Shown piece after piece: positions 56,666 to 64,000 of a DNA stretch of 64,000 bases (positions within the stretch are counted from its first letter, which is position 1; the number at the start of each line of letters is the position of its first letter). Source of the DNA: an uncultured Gemmataceae bacterium. GTDB taxonomy: Bacteria; Planctomycetota; Planctomycetia; Gemmatales; Gemmataceae. The position numbers and the translations under genes are program-made. The DNA lies in the NCBI GenBank assembly GCA_937923405.1, contig CALDUY010000005.1, forward strand, positions 186,001-250,000, in the 5' to 3' direction. The notes beneath the pieces were generated by a model. That model ran no database searches and had not been told where the DNA came from. It saw only the letters and a program-made list of their open reading frames with translations.

Positions 56666-59600
56666 TCAGGCCAAGGCCCGAGCGTTTCGCCGAAACGCTC
56701 GGGAGAGGTTCGGATCGATGACACACTCGTAGCCTTCCAGACGAGCGATTAAGCGTCCTTCCGGATCGATAAATTCCACATTGAAGGTGGCTTGTAGTTC
56801 GGTTACGCGCTGCGCCGAGAGTAGCACCCGCGTTTCACTGGGGAAGTTTCGGCGATACTGGCGATAGCGAGTTAGTCGTACCGGCAGGCTGCCAGCTCCG
56901 CGATGTTCGTTTGACCAGACGATAGCCAACTGAAACGCTCCATCGAGGACAAGCGGATCGGCGAGCCAATCCTTTCGAAGCGGCTGACGCATCCACTCCG
57001 TGGCGACAGGAGCGGCTCGAACCAAACCGAGAATGCCCGGTTCGCCGCTGCCTTCGATCTGTGTTAGGCCTTGCAGAGCCGCCCCATGGAACAGAATACC
57101 GCGTTCGTAAACACTCCTACAGGGATGCGAAAACTCCGGTAAGAGAGGCGGATCCTGAGCCTCTGGAGCGGCAGGCAGTGCAGTGGTCAGCACAATCTCG
57201 GCACGAGCGTGCAGCGTTTCTTTGCCATCCGAGCGAACCGAACGCAACTCCGTGGTCACGAAGAATAGTCCGTCGCTGCGAGTCGCCTTGTCAGCCCCGA
57301 CACGCAGCGTTGGGGCGTCCCCCTCCAGGATCACTCCCTGCAAAACGCGCAGGTCATTGCAGCCGTGGAACGCCAGTCCTGGGTTCTGCACCAAGGCGGC
57401 ATGGGCGAGCCATTCCAGCATCAACGCCGCAGGCAACACAGGCCGACCATCGAGAATGTGGGCTTTCAGAACTGGATATTCGGCCAAGTGTAGAACTCGC
57501 TCAAAGGCCAGCGGCAGAGCTGGCGGTAGCGGCGAGGGCTTGGCGGACGCGCCAGCAAGTACGACAATCTCGCGCGGACCAGTCGGGCCAGCGCGGAGTT
57601 CATCGACGAGCAGTTTCGCGCCGTCGGCGAGTGGAATCACCCCGACTCCCTCCTTGGCGAACAACTGTTTCAGCCCAGCGTGAACCATTCCTCCATCCCA
57701 CGGTCCCCAATTCATGGAGACGACTTGACAACCGGGACGACGGGCTGCTTCGTACCAAGCCAGCTTGTTCAACACCTCGTTGGCGATGGCGTAGTCCACC
57801 TGACCGACTCGACCGAAGCGAGCCGTCGAGGAGGAGAACAACACGAGTAGACGTAGGTCGTCGGCGGCGGCACCGGCGAGCAAGGCACGCACCCCAGCCA
57901 CCTTGGTTTGATAGACATCGTCAAACTGGTCTACTGTCTTGTCCTCGATGCGGGCGTCGGCCAGCACGCCTGCGCCGTGGATGATACCGCGGATTGGGCC
58001 GTGCTGTTGGCGAACGCGCGACAGAGCAGCAGACACTGCCTCAGGATCGCGCACATCAACGCTCTGATAAATCGCTTTTGTGCCAGTCTGGCCGATGCGA
58101 CGAAGGGTCTGACGAATTTCTCGGGCAGCGAGGATGGCCCGTGCCTGCTCGGCTAAGGCACGCGGTGAGGAGCCGGGCCGACGCCGACTTAACTCGCGCC
58201 GCAGTTCCGCCTCGTCGGTGATTCCAGCCAACTCGGCAGGTTCGTCTTCGGGCATGGGAGAGCGTCCCAGCAGCACCAGCGTGGGACGAAACGCCTCGGC
58301 GAGAGCAACGGCTACTTCAGCCGTCACCCCGCGAGCGCCGCCGGAGATCACCACAACTTCCCCGGACTGAATCGGCGTATATGCCCCACCCGTTGCAGGT
58401 GTCAGGACTTCGGTCAGGGTGACCACCGTTGAAGCGGTCAGGCCAACTTCCACGGGGCCAGCTAGCAGGAGTTCCTCGACAATGCGAGCCGCGGCTACGT
58501 TCGGGGCCACGTCGAGCGCTTTGACGTACACCTCGGGCCACTCGCGCTGAACTGTTTTGGCCAGCCCAGCCAAGCCGCCATCGATTGGCTCCCGCCAGGG
58601 AGAACCGCCACCCAGCCCGAAAGCTCCATCGAGCCGGGAGATCGTCGCCAATAATCCCCGCTGCCGCAAACTCGAGCCGCAACGCTGCACCGCTAACAAG
58701 GCATGGCACAACCAGATGTCGGTCAAGGCGGTCTCCGGCGCGAGCAAGATCAACCCTTTCGGCGTCGAATCCGTGGGCAAGGCAGTCAGAGCCACCCGAC
58801 GAACACGAAAGCCTCGCGACTGGAACGCTTCGACCAACTCGTTCGCCAGCACCGAACCATCGTCGCTGAGCCACAGTTCGCTATCACCGGACAACTCAAT
58901 TTGCGGACGTAAGCGATCGATTAACTCCGTCACTTGAACCACACTGCGTTGCAGTGCGGCAGCAGACGGCGTCACCTTGACTGGTTCCACCGGGACACGA
59001 GGCAGTTCTGTAACCCGGTCGGGCTTTTGCCCAGACAGCTCGGCGACTGGGCCGGACTTTTGCCCGTTCAGCGATCCCTGATGACTCAAAAATTGCGAGA
59101 TGTCGCCGAGTGTGTGTAGAGTGCCGAGATGCTCGGGCTTGACCGCTGGAGCGTCCGGCAAACGCTCCTGCAACGCCGAGAGAATCTCGACCCGCTTGAT
59201 CGAGTCGATGCCCAGATCCGTATCCAGCGACATCGTCAGTTCCAGCATCTCCACCGGGTATCCCGTCTTCTCCGCGATCACCTCCAGCAAAATCGACTCG
59301 ACACCGGTTTCTACGGGTGAGGGCTTGGCCTGAGTCGGCGAGGAGGGGGCCATCGGTGGTGGGGTCGGCGAAGTGGTAGCGTCGCTCTGTAGAGTTGTCG
59401 GCCGCGCGAGAGTTGGGACACCCGAGGGGGTCGGCGACACAGCGGGTAATTGGGGTGCTGGCGGGGACACCACAAGAGGAGCCGAAGTCGAAGCTGGAGT
59501 AGGCAACGGCACTGGAGCTTGTGGTAAACCAAGCGAAGCGTGAATTAATCGCTGCTGCTGTTCCACCAACAGATGCACAGTGCGTTGTGCTTGTTCCTGA

Positions 59601-62600
59601 CCTTCGAGAAACTGACGGTGCAGCTTGGCCGTCTGCTCTTGCATTTGTTGCAACGAGGCTAGGCTCTCGCGCGTCAGCTCCAGGGCACGCTGCAAGGCGT
59701 TCGGTTCGATCGTACTCGCCGACGGCGTGGCCGAGCGAACGGACGAAGCCGATGGTGAACTGGGTGCTGGTGTTGGAGTCGGAGTCGGCACGGGTCGCTC
59801 GTATTTGGGGCTACCGTTGCGGTCGGAATGCGATGACATCTGGGGCTGAGTTCGGTTGGCGGGACGAGGAGGACGCGGTTTGACGTAATTGGCTCCGTTA
59901 AGTTCCACAGTCAGGCCCGGCTTGTTCGCCACGACGTTCGACACAGTCACAGGATCCCAGAGGGCCAAATCGATCGGATGCCGACGCACGGCCAAAGCCG
60001 CCAGAGTGTTGGCCAAGTCGAGCCAGCCTGAACGCTTGCCTGCTGTGGGATCGAGCGTGAGGATCGAGGCTGGGCGGTCAGCAAGTATGCTCTCGACAAG
60101 ACCAGCCAACTTCCCCGCTGGACCGACCTCGATGAACTGGCGAATCCCTGAGTCGTACATGGCTTCGATCAGTCGAACCCACTCGACGGGCCGGGCCAAC
60201 TGACCGGCAAGCAGTTCCCGTGCAGCTGAGGCATCGTGTGGATAAGGTTCTGCCGTGGAGTTGGCGAATACCGTTGTCCCGGCAGTGAACGGCACGGATC
60301 GCAAAGCTTGGGCAAACGGCTCGCGTGCGGCGGCGACCAGGGGCGAATGAAACGCTGCCGCCACCGCTAGTCGCACGGAAGGAATCTGTCGTGCCGCGAG
60401 GAGGACGCTGGCCCGCTCAATCGCCGTCGCCTCCCCCGAGAGAACGGTTTGCGTCGGGGAGTTCTTGTTGGCCAGCACTAGCTCAAGGTTGGCCTCGCCT
60501 AACAGTTGGGCCAAAGTGCTTGCGTCGGTCTTGACGGCGAGCATCGCGCCAGAGCCAGCCTGGGCCATCAACTGTCCGCGTAACCGAGCCAGGCGGAAGA
60601 AATCGTCGGTTGGCAGCCAACCCGCGGCACACAAGGCCGTCAGTTCGCCGAAGCTGTGACCAGCGAAGGCCTCGCCATGCACGCCGAACCCTTCCAGCAC
60701 GCGCCAGGCTCCGAGACTGACCGCTCCCAGAGCCGGCTGTGCCCGATCGGTGGCGCGAAGGGCGGCTTCCTGAGCCGACTTGCCCTCAGCGGTGAAGGCT
60801 GGCGGCGGATAAACGATGTCAGCCAGCTCTTTCCCCGCAGCAACAAAGGCCTCAAAAGCCTGGGGAAAATGGCACACAAGCTCGCGGAGCATGCCGACGT
60901 ACTGCGATCCCTGACCGGGAAAGAGGACGCCCAGTCTGCCTCGTTCGCTGGTGTTGCTGAGATGAATCCCCTCCAACGGTAGCCCCACGACCGGATCGCG
61001 CTGAAGCAGTGGCAACACGCGAGCGACGAGCGCAGACCAATCGAATCGTTCGCGATCGACGACGAGGATCAGCCGCCAAGGTAATGCAGGGTCCCAGTCG
61101 CGTCGGCTCTGGTCGGCACGATGCCAGAACTCTTGCCAGCGAAGCGAAGCCGGCCAAGCCTGAAGTTGTTCGCGCAAAGCGTCGGCGGTCGCTGCGGCAA
61201 AAGCGACTAACTGCACGTTGCCGGTCCAGTCGATGCCTGGCTTATTCGGGTCGGCCTCTTCGAGGACCGCATGGAAGTTACTGCCACCAAAGCCGAAAGC
61301 ACTGACGGCGGCTCGTCGGGGATGTTCGGCAGAGGGCATCCAGGGCCGTTCCACAGTGTTGACATAAAGCGGACATTCTGGATCCCGAAGCACCTCCAAA
61401 GGCGTTTCCACCTTAATGGTCGGCGGTAGCACCTTGTGATAGAGCGCTGCCGTCACCTTGAGCAGACCCGCCACGCCGGCTGCCGCTTTCGTGTGACCAA
61501 TCTGCGACTTGATCGAGCCGACCGCACACCAGGGCCGCTTGCGTTGGCTCCGTGCATAGACCTCCGTCAGGGCGCTGATCTCAGTGGCGTCGCCGACCCG
61601 TGTACCCGTGCCGTGCGCCTCGACCAGTTCGATCGTCTCCGGCGACACACCACTGACTCGGTAGGCGTTTTGCAGAGCCTCGATCTGCCCTTCCTTGCGT
61701 GGAGCGTAGATCGCTCCGCCCCTGCCATCGCTGGAACTGCCCACACCTTTGAACACGGCATAGATTCGGTCGCCATCACGGCGAGCATCGTCCAACCGCT
61801 TCAGAACGACCATGCCCAAGCCTTCGCCCAAGATCGTGCCGTCGCCGTTAGCGTCGAACGGTCGAGCATTGCCGGTCGGCGAGAGGGCGGGCGTCTTGCT
61901 GAAGCAAGTGAACATGAAGATGTCGTTGAAGGTGTCCACGCCGCCGGTCAACACCAGGTCGGCGCGTCCTGTAGCCAGTTCCAACGCGGCCAGATGGATG
62001 GCACTGAGAGAACTGGCACAGGCGGCATCGACGACACAGTTAGTGCCGCCGAAGTCAAATTTATTGGCGATGCGCCCCGCAACGACATTGCCCAGCAACC
62101 CCGGAAACGAGTTCTCCTGCCAGGGAACGTAGCCGTCGGCAATGCGTTGGACCACGTCCTCGGCCACGTCGTCGGGCACGCCGGCTTCCTGCAACGCGCG
62201 CCGCCACAGCGGATGCCCCAGCCGCGCCCCCAGTGGAATCACCAGTTGCAGCGTCCCCGTCACTCCCAGAATCACACTGACGCGCGAACGATCGATCAGT
62301 TTCCGCGAGCTAGTTGCGGACTCTGCAGAGAGGACATATCCACAATCATCGAGGGCTTGCTGAGCGACGAGCAGCCCTAGTAGTTGGCTGGCATCGGTGG
62401 CTTCGAGATTGCTAGGCGGAATGCCGAACGCTTGGGGCTGGAACGGCACCGGGTCGAGAAAGCCGCCCCGGGCCGCGTAGACGCGATCGGGAGCCTTGGG
62501 ATCGGGATCAACGTAATCAGCAGGGTTCCAGTGCGTCGGTGGAACCTCTCGAATGGCATCGTGTCGGCCACAGATCCGCGCCCAGAAGCCGGCCAAGTCG

Positions 62601-62674
62601 CTCGAGCCGGGAAACAGACAGCCGGCACCGATGATCGCAAGCGGCGGCATCGATGAATGTTCTGTTCGCTCCAA
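56666..62674 (-). CDS. PfaA-like multidomain polyketide/PUFA synthase: KS-AT-ACP-KR-DH
   Basis: A 2002-residue protein. KS (about 10-475) has Cys219 in DAACASS, His354 and His394. The AT (about 580-880) has Ser674 in GHSFGE and His776. A Pro/Thr/Ser-rich linker with a central coiled coil (about 992-1045, ALQRALELTRESLASLQQMQ) leads to one ACP, with phosphopantetheine Ser1158 in LGIDSIKRVEI. KR follows (about 1437-1750; SGGARG at 1444, Ser1614-1616 and Tyr1628). A PKS-type DH closes the protein (His1739 in HILDGRPVLP, Asp1911 in LDGAFQ). PUFA-synthase PfaA proteins usually have four to nine ACPs; here there is one. The start is TTG 62674 with AGAGG 7 bases upstream; an ATG at 62650 is possible. 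Confidence 0.92.
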   Translation of the reverse strand: MERTEHSSMPPLAIIGAGCLFPGSSDLAGFWARICGRHDAIREVPPTHWNPADYVDPDPKAPDRVYAARGGFLDPVPFQPQAFGIPPSNLEATDASQLLGLLVAQQALDDCGYVLSAESATSSRKLIDRSRVSVILGVTGTLQLVIPLGARLGHPLWRRALQEAGVPDDVAEDVVQRIADGYVPWQENSFPGLLGNVVAGRIANKFDFGGTNCVVDAACASSLSAIHLAALELATGRADLVLTGGVDTFNDIFMFTCFSKTPALSPTGNARPFDANGDGTILGEGLGMVVLKRLDDARRDGDRIYAVFKGVGSSSDGRGGAIYAPRKEGQIEALQNAYRVSGVSPETIELVEAHGTGTRVGDATEISALTEVYARSQRKRPWCAVGSIKSQIGHTKAAAGVAGLLKVTAALYHKVLPPTIKVETPLEVLRDPECPLYVNTVERPWMPSAEHPRRAAVSAFGFGGSNFHAVLEEADPNKPGIDWTGNVQLVAFAAATADALREQLQAWPASLRWQEFWHRADQSRRDWDPALPWRLILVVDRERFDWSALVARVLPLLQRDPVVGLPLEGIHLSNTSERGRLGVLFPGQGSQYVGMLRELVCHFPQAFEAFVAAGKELADIVYPPPAFTAEGKSAQEAALRATDRAQPALGAVSLGAWRVLEGFGVHGEAFAGHSFGELTALCAAGWLPTDDFFRLARLRGQLMAQAGSGAMLAVKTDASTLAQLLGEANLELVLANKNSPTQTVLSGEATAIERASVLLAARQIPSVRLAVAAAFHSPLVAAAREPFAQALRSVPFTAGTTVFANSTAEPYPHDASAARELLAGQLARPVEWVRLIEAMYDSGIRQFIEVGPAGKLAGLVESILADRPASILTLDPTAGKRSGWLDLANTLAALAVRRHPIDLALWDPVTVSNVVANKPGLTVELNGANYVKPRPPRPANRTQPQMSSHSDRNGSPKYERPVPTPTPTPAPSSPSASSVRSATPSASTIEPNALQRALELTRESLASLQQMQEQTAKLHRQFLEGQEQAQRTVHLLVEQQQRLIHASLGLPQAPVPLPTPASTSAPLVVSPPAPQLPAVSPTPSGVPTLARPTTLQSDATTSPTPPPMAPSSPTQAKPSPVETGVESILLEVIAEKTGYPVEMLELTMSLDTDLGIDSIKRVEILSALQERLPDAPAVKPEHLGTLHTLGDISQFLSHQGSLNGQKSGPVAELSGQKPDRVTELPRVPVEPVKVTPSAAALQRSVVQVTELIDRLRPQIELSGDSELWLSDDGSVLANELVEAFQSRGFRVRRVALTALPTDSTPKGLILLAPETALTDIWLCHALLAVQRCGSSLRQRGLLATISRLDGAFGLGGGSPWREPIDGGLAGLAKTVQREWPEVYVKALDVAPNVAAARIVEELLLAGPVEVGLTASTVVTLTEVLTPATGGAYTPIQSGEVVVISGGARGVTAEVAVALAEAFRPTLVLLGRSPMPEDEPAELAGITDEAELRRELSRRRPGSSPRALAEQARAILAAREIRQTLRRIGQTGTKAIYQSVDVRDPEAVSAALSRVRQQHGPIRGIIHGAGVLADARIEDKTVDQFDDVYQTKVAGVRALLAGAAADDLRLLVLFSSSTARFGRVGQVDYAIANEVLNKLAWYEAARRPGCQVVSMNWGPWDGGMVHAGLKQLFAKEGVGVIPLADGAKLLVDELRAGPTGPREIVVLAGASAKPSPLPPALPLAFERVLHLAEYPVLKAHILDGRPVLPAALMLEWLAHAALVQNPGLAFHGCNDLRVLQGVILEGDAPTLRVGADKATRSDGLFFVTTELRSVRSDGKETLHARAEIVLTTALPAAPEAQDPPLLPEFSHPCRSVYERGILFHGAALQGLTQIEGSGEPGILGLVRAAPVATEWMRQPLRKDWLADPLVLDGAFQLAIVWSNEHRGAGSLPVRLTRYRQYRRNFPSETRVLLSAQRVTELQATFNVEFIDPEGRLIARLEGYECVIDPNLSRAFRRNARALA

Positions 62675-62730
62675 GTGGAAACCTCTTCCAACAACATCTA
62701 CTCCGACTCGCCCCTACTCGTCCGAGCCGT

Positions 62731-62755
62731 TCGTTTTTTTGCCAATCGTTTTTTT
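62731..62755 (-). promoter_or_regulatory. Paired A/T tracts upstream of the Pfa-like operon
   Basis: TCGTTTTTTT occurs twice (62731-62740 and 62746-62755) with a 15-base period. It lies 57-81 bases before the TTG start of the PfaA-like gene and 70-95 bases before the divergent membrane-protein gene. On the minus strand these are A-tracts that could act as an UP-like element. Confidence 0.3.
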
Positions 62756-62825
62756 CAGGATCCCACGGACTGAAGTTCTAGAATACGACATGACAGGTTC
62801 ATCGTCTCCCTTTGAAGGTGCTTTC

Positions 62826-63404
62826 ATGACAGAAAACAACTCCTCTCCAGTCAGTAAGCATCTGTTTACCATGCAACTTATCGCAGGCGCTCTGCTAGCG
62901 GGAGCGATGACCATTTTGTTGGTGATGGCATTTCTGGTGCAACAGAACGGTCCAAGCATTTCCATCGATGCTGCCAATCCGCTGCCGATAATAACTCGGG
63001 TTGCTCTCGCTTTTCTGATCATTCAGATTGTTGTTAGCCTTTTCCTTCCCGAACTCATCGAACGTAGTTTGCTCAATCGTCTTTTCGCGGTCGCACCGGA
63101 TCAGTTTGTTGGCGGTCCCAGAGAGAAATTCATTTCCGGTCCTCGAACCGATGAAGAATTCTTGCTGCGTACCTATTTGACGAAAATGATCTTTGGGTTA
63201 GCCCTGTTCGAAGGAGCTTCGGTTTTCGGTTCCGTGGCCTATCTCACCGAAGGGCAATTCCTAGCAGTAGGCGTCAGTCTTGCCGCCATCCTTGGCATGC
63301 TGTTGCGTTTTCCGACTCGCGATCCAGTGGAAGCCTGGTTGCGCGACCGCAAGCAAACGGTGGCTTTCCTGCGTGAACAAAAGGGCACATCGCGAAAGGG
63401 GTGA
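62826..63404 (+). CDS. Four-helix membrane protein of unknown function
   Basis: A 192-residue protein from ATG 62826, with GAAGG 7-8 bases upstream; in-frame starts further up reach into the PfaA-like gene and are less likely. Four helices are visible: LIAGALLAGAMTILLVMAFLV, VALAFLIIQIVVSLFL, IFGLALFEGASVFGSVAYL and LAVGVSLAAILGMLLRF. Conserved-looking polar parts are a loop GPREKFISGPRTDEE and a basic tail. I do not recognise the family. It is divergent from the Pfa-like operon, and the gap between them holds the only shared regulatory space. Confidence 0.7.
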   Translation: MTENNSSPVSKHLFTMQLIAGALLAGAMTILLVMAFLVQQNGPSISIDAANPLPIITRVALAFLIIQIVVSLFLPELIERSLLNRLFAVAPDQFVGGPREKFISGPRTDEEFLLRTYLTKMIFGLALFEGASVFGSVAYLTEGQFLAVGVSLAAILGMLLRFPTRDPVEAWLRDRKQTVAFLREQKGTSRKG

Positions 63405-63470
63405 TCGTTTCACTCTTGTCTTGGCCGGTTTGAAGCGTCCGGCTAGGATGTGCAGCAAGGAGGTTGAACC

Positions 63471-64000
63471 ATGTCACGCTGGACGTTCACGGTGTCGCTT
63501 GTGGGATTGTTGCTCTTGGCCCATCCTGCCACGCCGCAGTCGGCTAAGTCAGGCTTGAAGACTCTCAGTTACAACGAACTAGGCCAGAAGGTGCGCGATC
63601 TCAAGGGCAAGGTCGTCGTCGTCTACTTCTGGAGTTTCACTTGCACTCCCTGCAAACAGAAGGGCGTTCCCACCCTTATCAAACTGCATGAGAAGTACGC
63701 CAAAGATGGCCTCGTCATCCTCGGGGTCTTGCTCGACGATCGCAAGGATACTGCTCTGCTTAGCTCGGGCCAGAAGTATCTCGACCGCGTAAAGCCTCCT
63801 TTCGAGATGGTATTTATGGACTTTCCCACCGTCGAATTCTGGCAAAAGAAACTCGGCTTCTACGGCTATCCAGGCGTCTATGTATTTAATCGAGAGAATC
63901 AGTATGTCAAAAAACTGCCTGTTGTTGATGACAAGGGCAAGGAACTGGAAGAGGTCGATTACGACGTGATCGAACAAACCGTTGCGGAACTGATGAAGAA
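63471..64000 (+). CDS. TlpA/ResA-like exported thioredoxin (partial, C-terminus outside window)
   Basis: The frame is open for 176 codons to the window edge. AAGGAGG lies 7 bases before ATG 63471, a very strong ribosome site. A signal peptide (MSRWTFTVSLVGLLLLAHP) is followed by a thioredoxin fold with the active-site motif TCTPCKQ and the upstream strand VVVVYFWSF. The cis-Pro region is GYPGVYVF. TlpA/ResA proteins reduce disulfides in exported proteins, for example during cytochrome c maturation. The end of the gene is not visible. It is 66 bases after the membrane-protein gene and may be co-transcribed with it. Confidence 0.88.
   Translation, partial: MSRWTFTVSLVGLLLLAHPATPQSAKSGLKTLSYNELGQKVRDLKGKVVVVYFWSFTCTPCKQKGVPTLIKLHEKYAKDGLVILGVLLDDRKDTALLSSGQKYLDRVKPPFEMVFMDFPTVEFWQKKLGFYGYPGVYVFNRENQYVKKLPVVDDKGKELEEVDYDVIEQTVAELMK

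Noticed and set aside
61436..62380. A 314-codon plus-strand open frame opposite the KS of the PfaA-like gene
   Set aside because: The opposite strand encodes a full KS with its active-site residues; the antisense frame has no motif or ribosome site.

Overview
The window looks like chromosomal DNA of a planctomycete, probably a Gemmata-type member of the Planctomycetota. The grounds are gene content rather than any marker gene: a DUF1549/DUF1553 cytochrome-type protein paired with a DUF1501 protein, a BBP7-type outer-membrane barrel protein, two exported proteins that begin with the planctomycete LExLExR..PA motif, redoxin/cytochrome/copper-monooxygenase fusions, retropepsin-PDZ proteins and a large PUFA-synthase-like polyketide locus. 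I see no rRNA, intact tRNA, CRISPR array, transposase or phage gene. Base composition is moderately GC-rich, with AT-richer patches at about 11950-13350, 24480-24640 and 40530-40700.

Layout. 1-6615 (minus): five co-directional exported-protein genes. A redoxin/cytochrome c/Cu-monooxygenase fusion is followed by two retropepsin-PDZ proteins, a second fusion and a beta-propeller dehydrogenase-like gene cut by the window edge. 6784-10358: a small PDZ protein, an exported aldose 1-epimerase and 4-alpha-glucanotransferase. 10359-11035: a gene-poor stretch with a degenerate tRNA-like sequence, then an orphan DUF58 gene. 11950-14508 (minus): a glycosyltransferase and an O-antigen ligase/polymerase-like membrane protein. 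14800-23486 (plus): ClpC, the DUF1549/1553 and DUF1501 pair, and the BBP7 protein. 23576-29494: an exported Thr-rich protein, PurB, a small secreted Tyr/Pro-rich protein, MgtE and a CYTH-PanC fusion.

29584-37478 (plus): a Rieske protein and a cytochrome c'-like protein, then a tightly coupled MoxR operon (DUF4129-like, DUF4350-like, MoxR ATPase, DUF58 and two membrane proteins). 37417-38591 (minus): a zinc-ribbon membrane protein and a permuted NlpC/P60-like peptidase. 39178-41957: two tandem paralogous surface-type proteins. 41971-44992 (minus): YebC and a TPR lipoprotein. 45217-49119 (plus): SecG, YicC, Gmk, RpoZ and a membrane protein. 49122-50378 (minus): RibBA. 50462-62674 (minus): two giant genes resembling PfaA and a fused PfaC/AT protein. 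62826-64000 (plus): a small membrane protein and a TlpA-like thioredoxin cut by the window end.

The most notable system is the 12-kb Pfa-like locus. The first protein is KS-AT-ACP-KR-DH with only one ACP. The second is KS-CLF-AT-DH-DH. No enoyl reductase or phosphopantetheinyl transferase gene lies in the window, so the product cannot be predicted. Other points worth a second look are the CYTH-PanC fusion, the doubled monooxygenase/retropepsin cassette, a von Willebrand-type domain split by membrane helices in the MoxR operon, and the tandem surface proteins. Function calls rest on motif recognition by eye; no database search was run.
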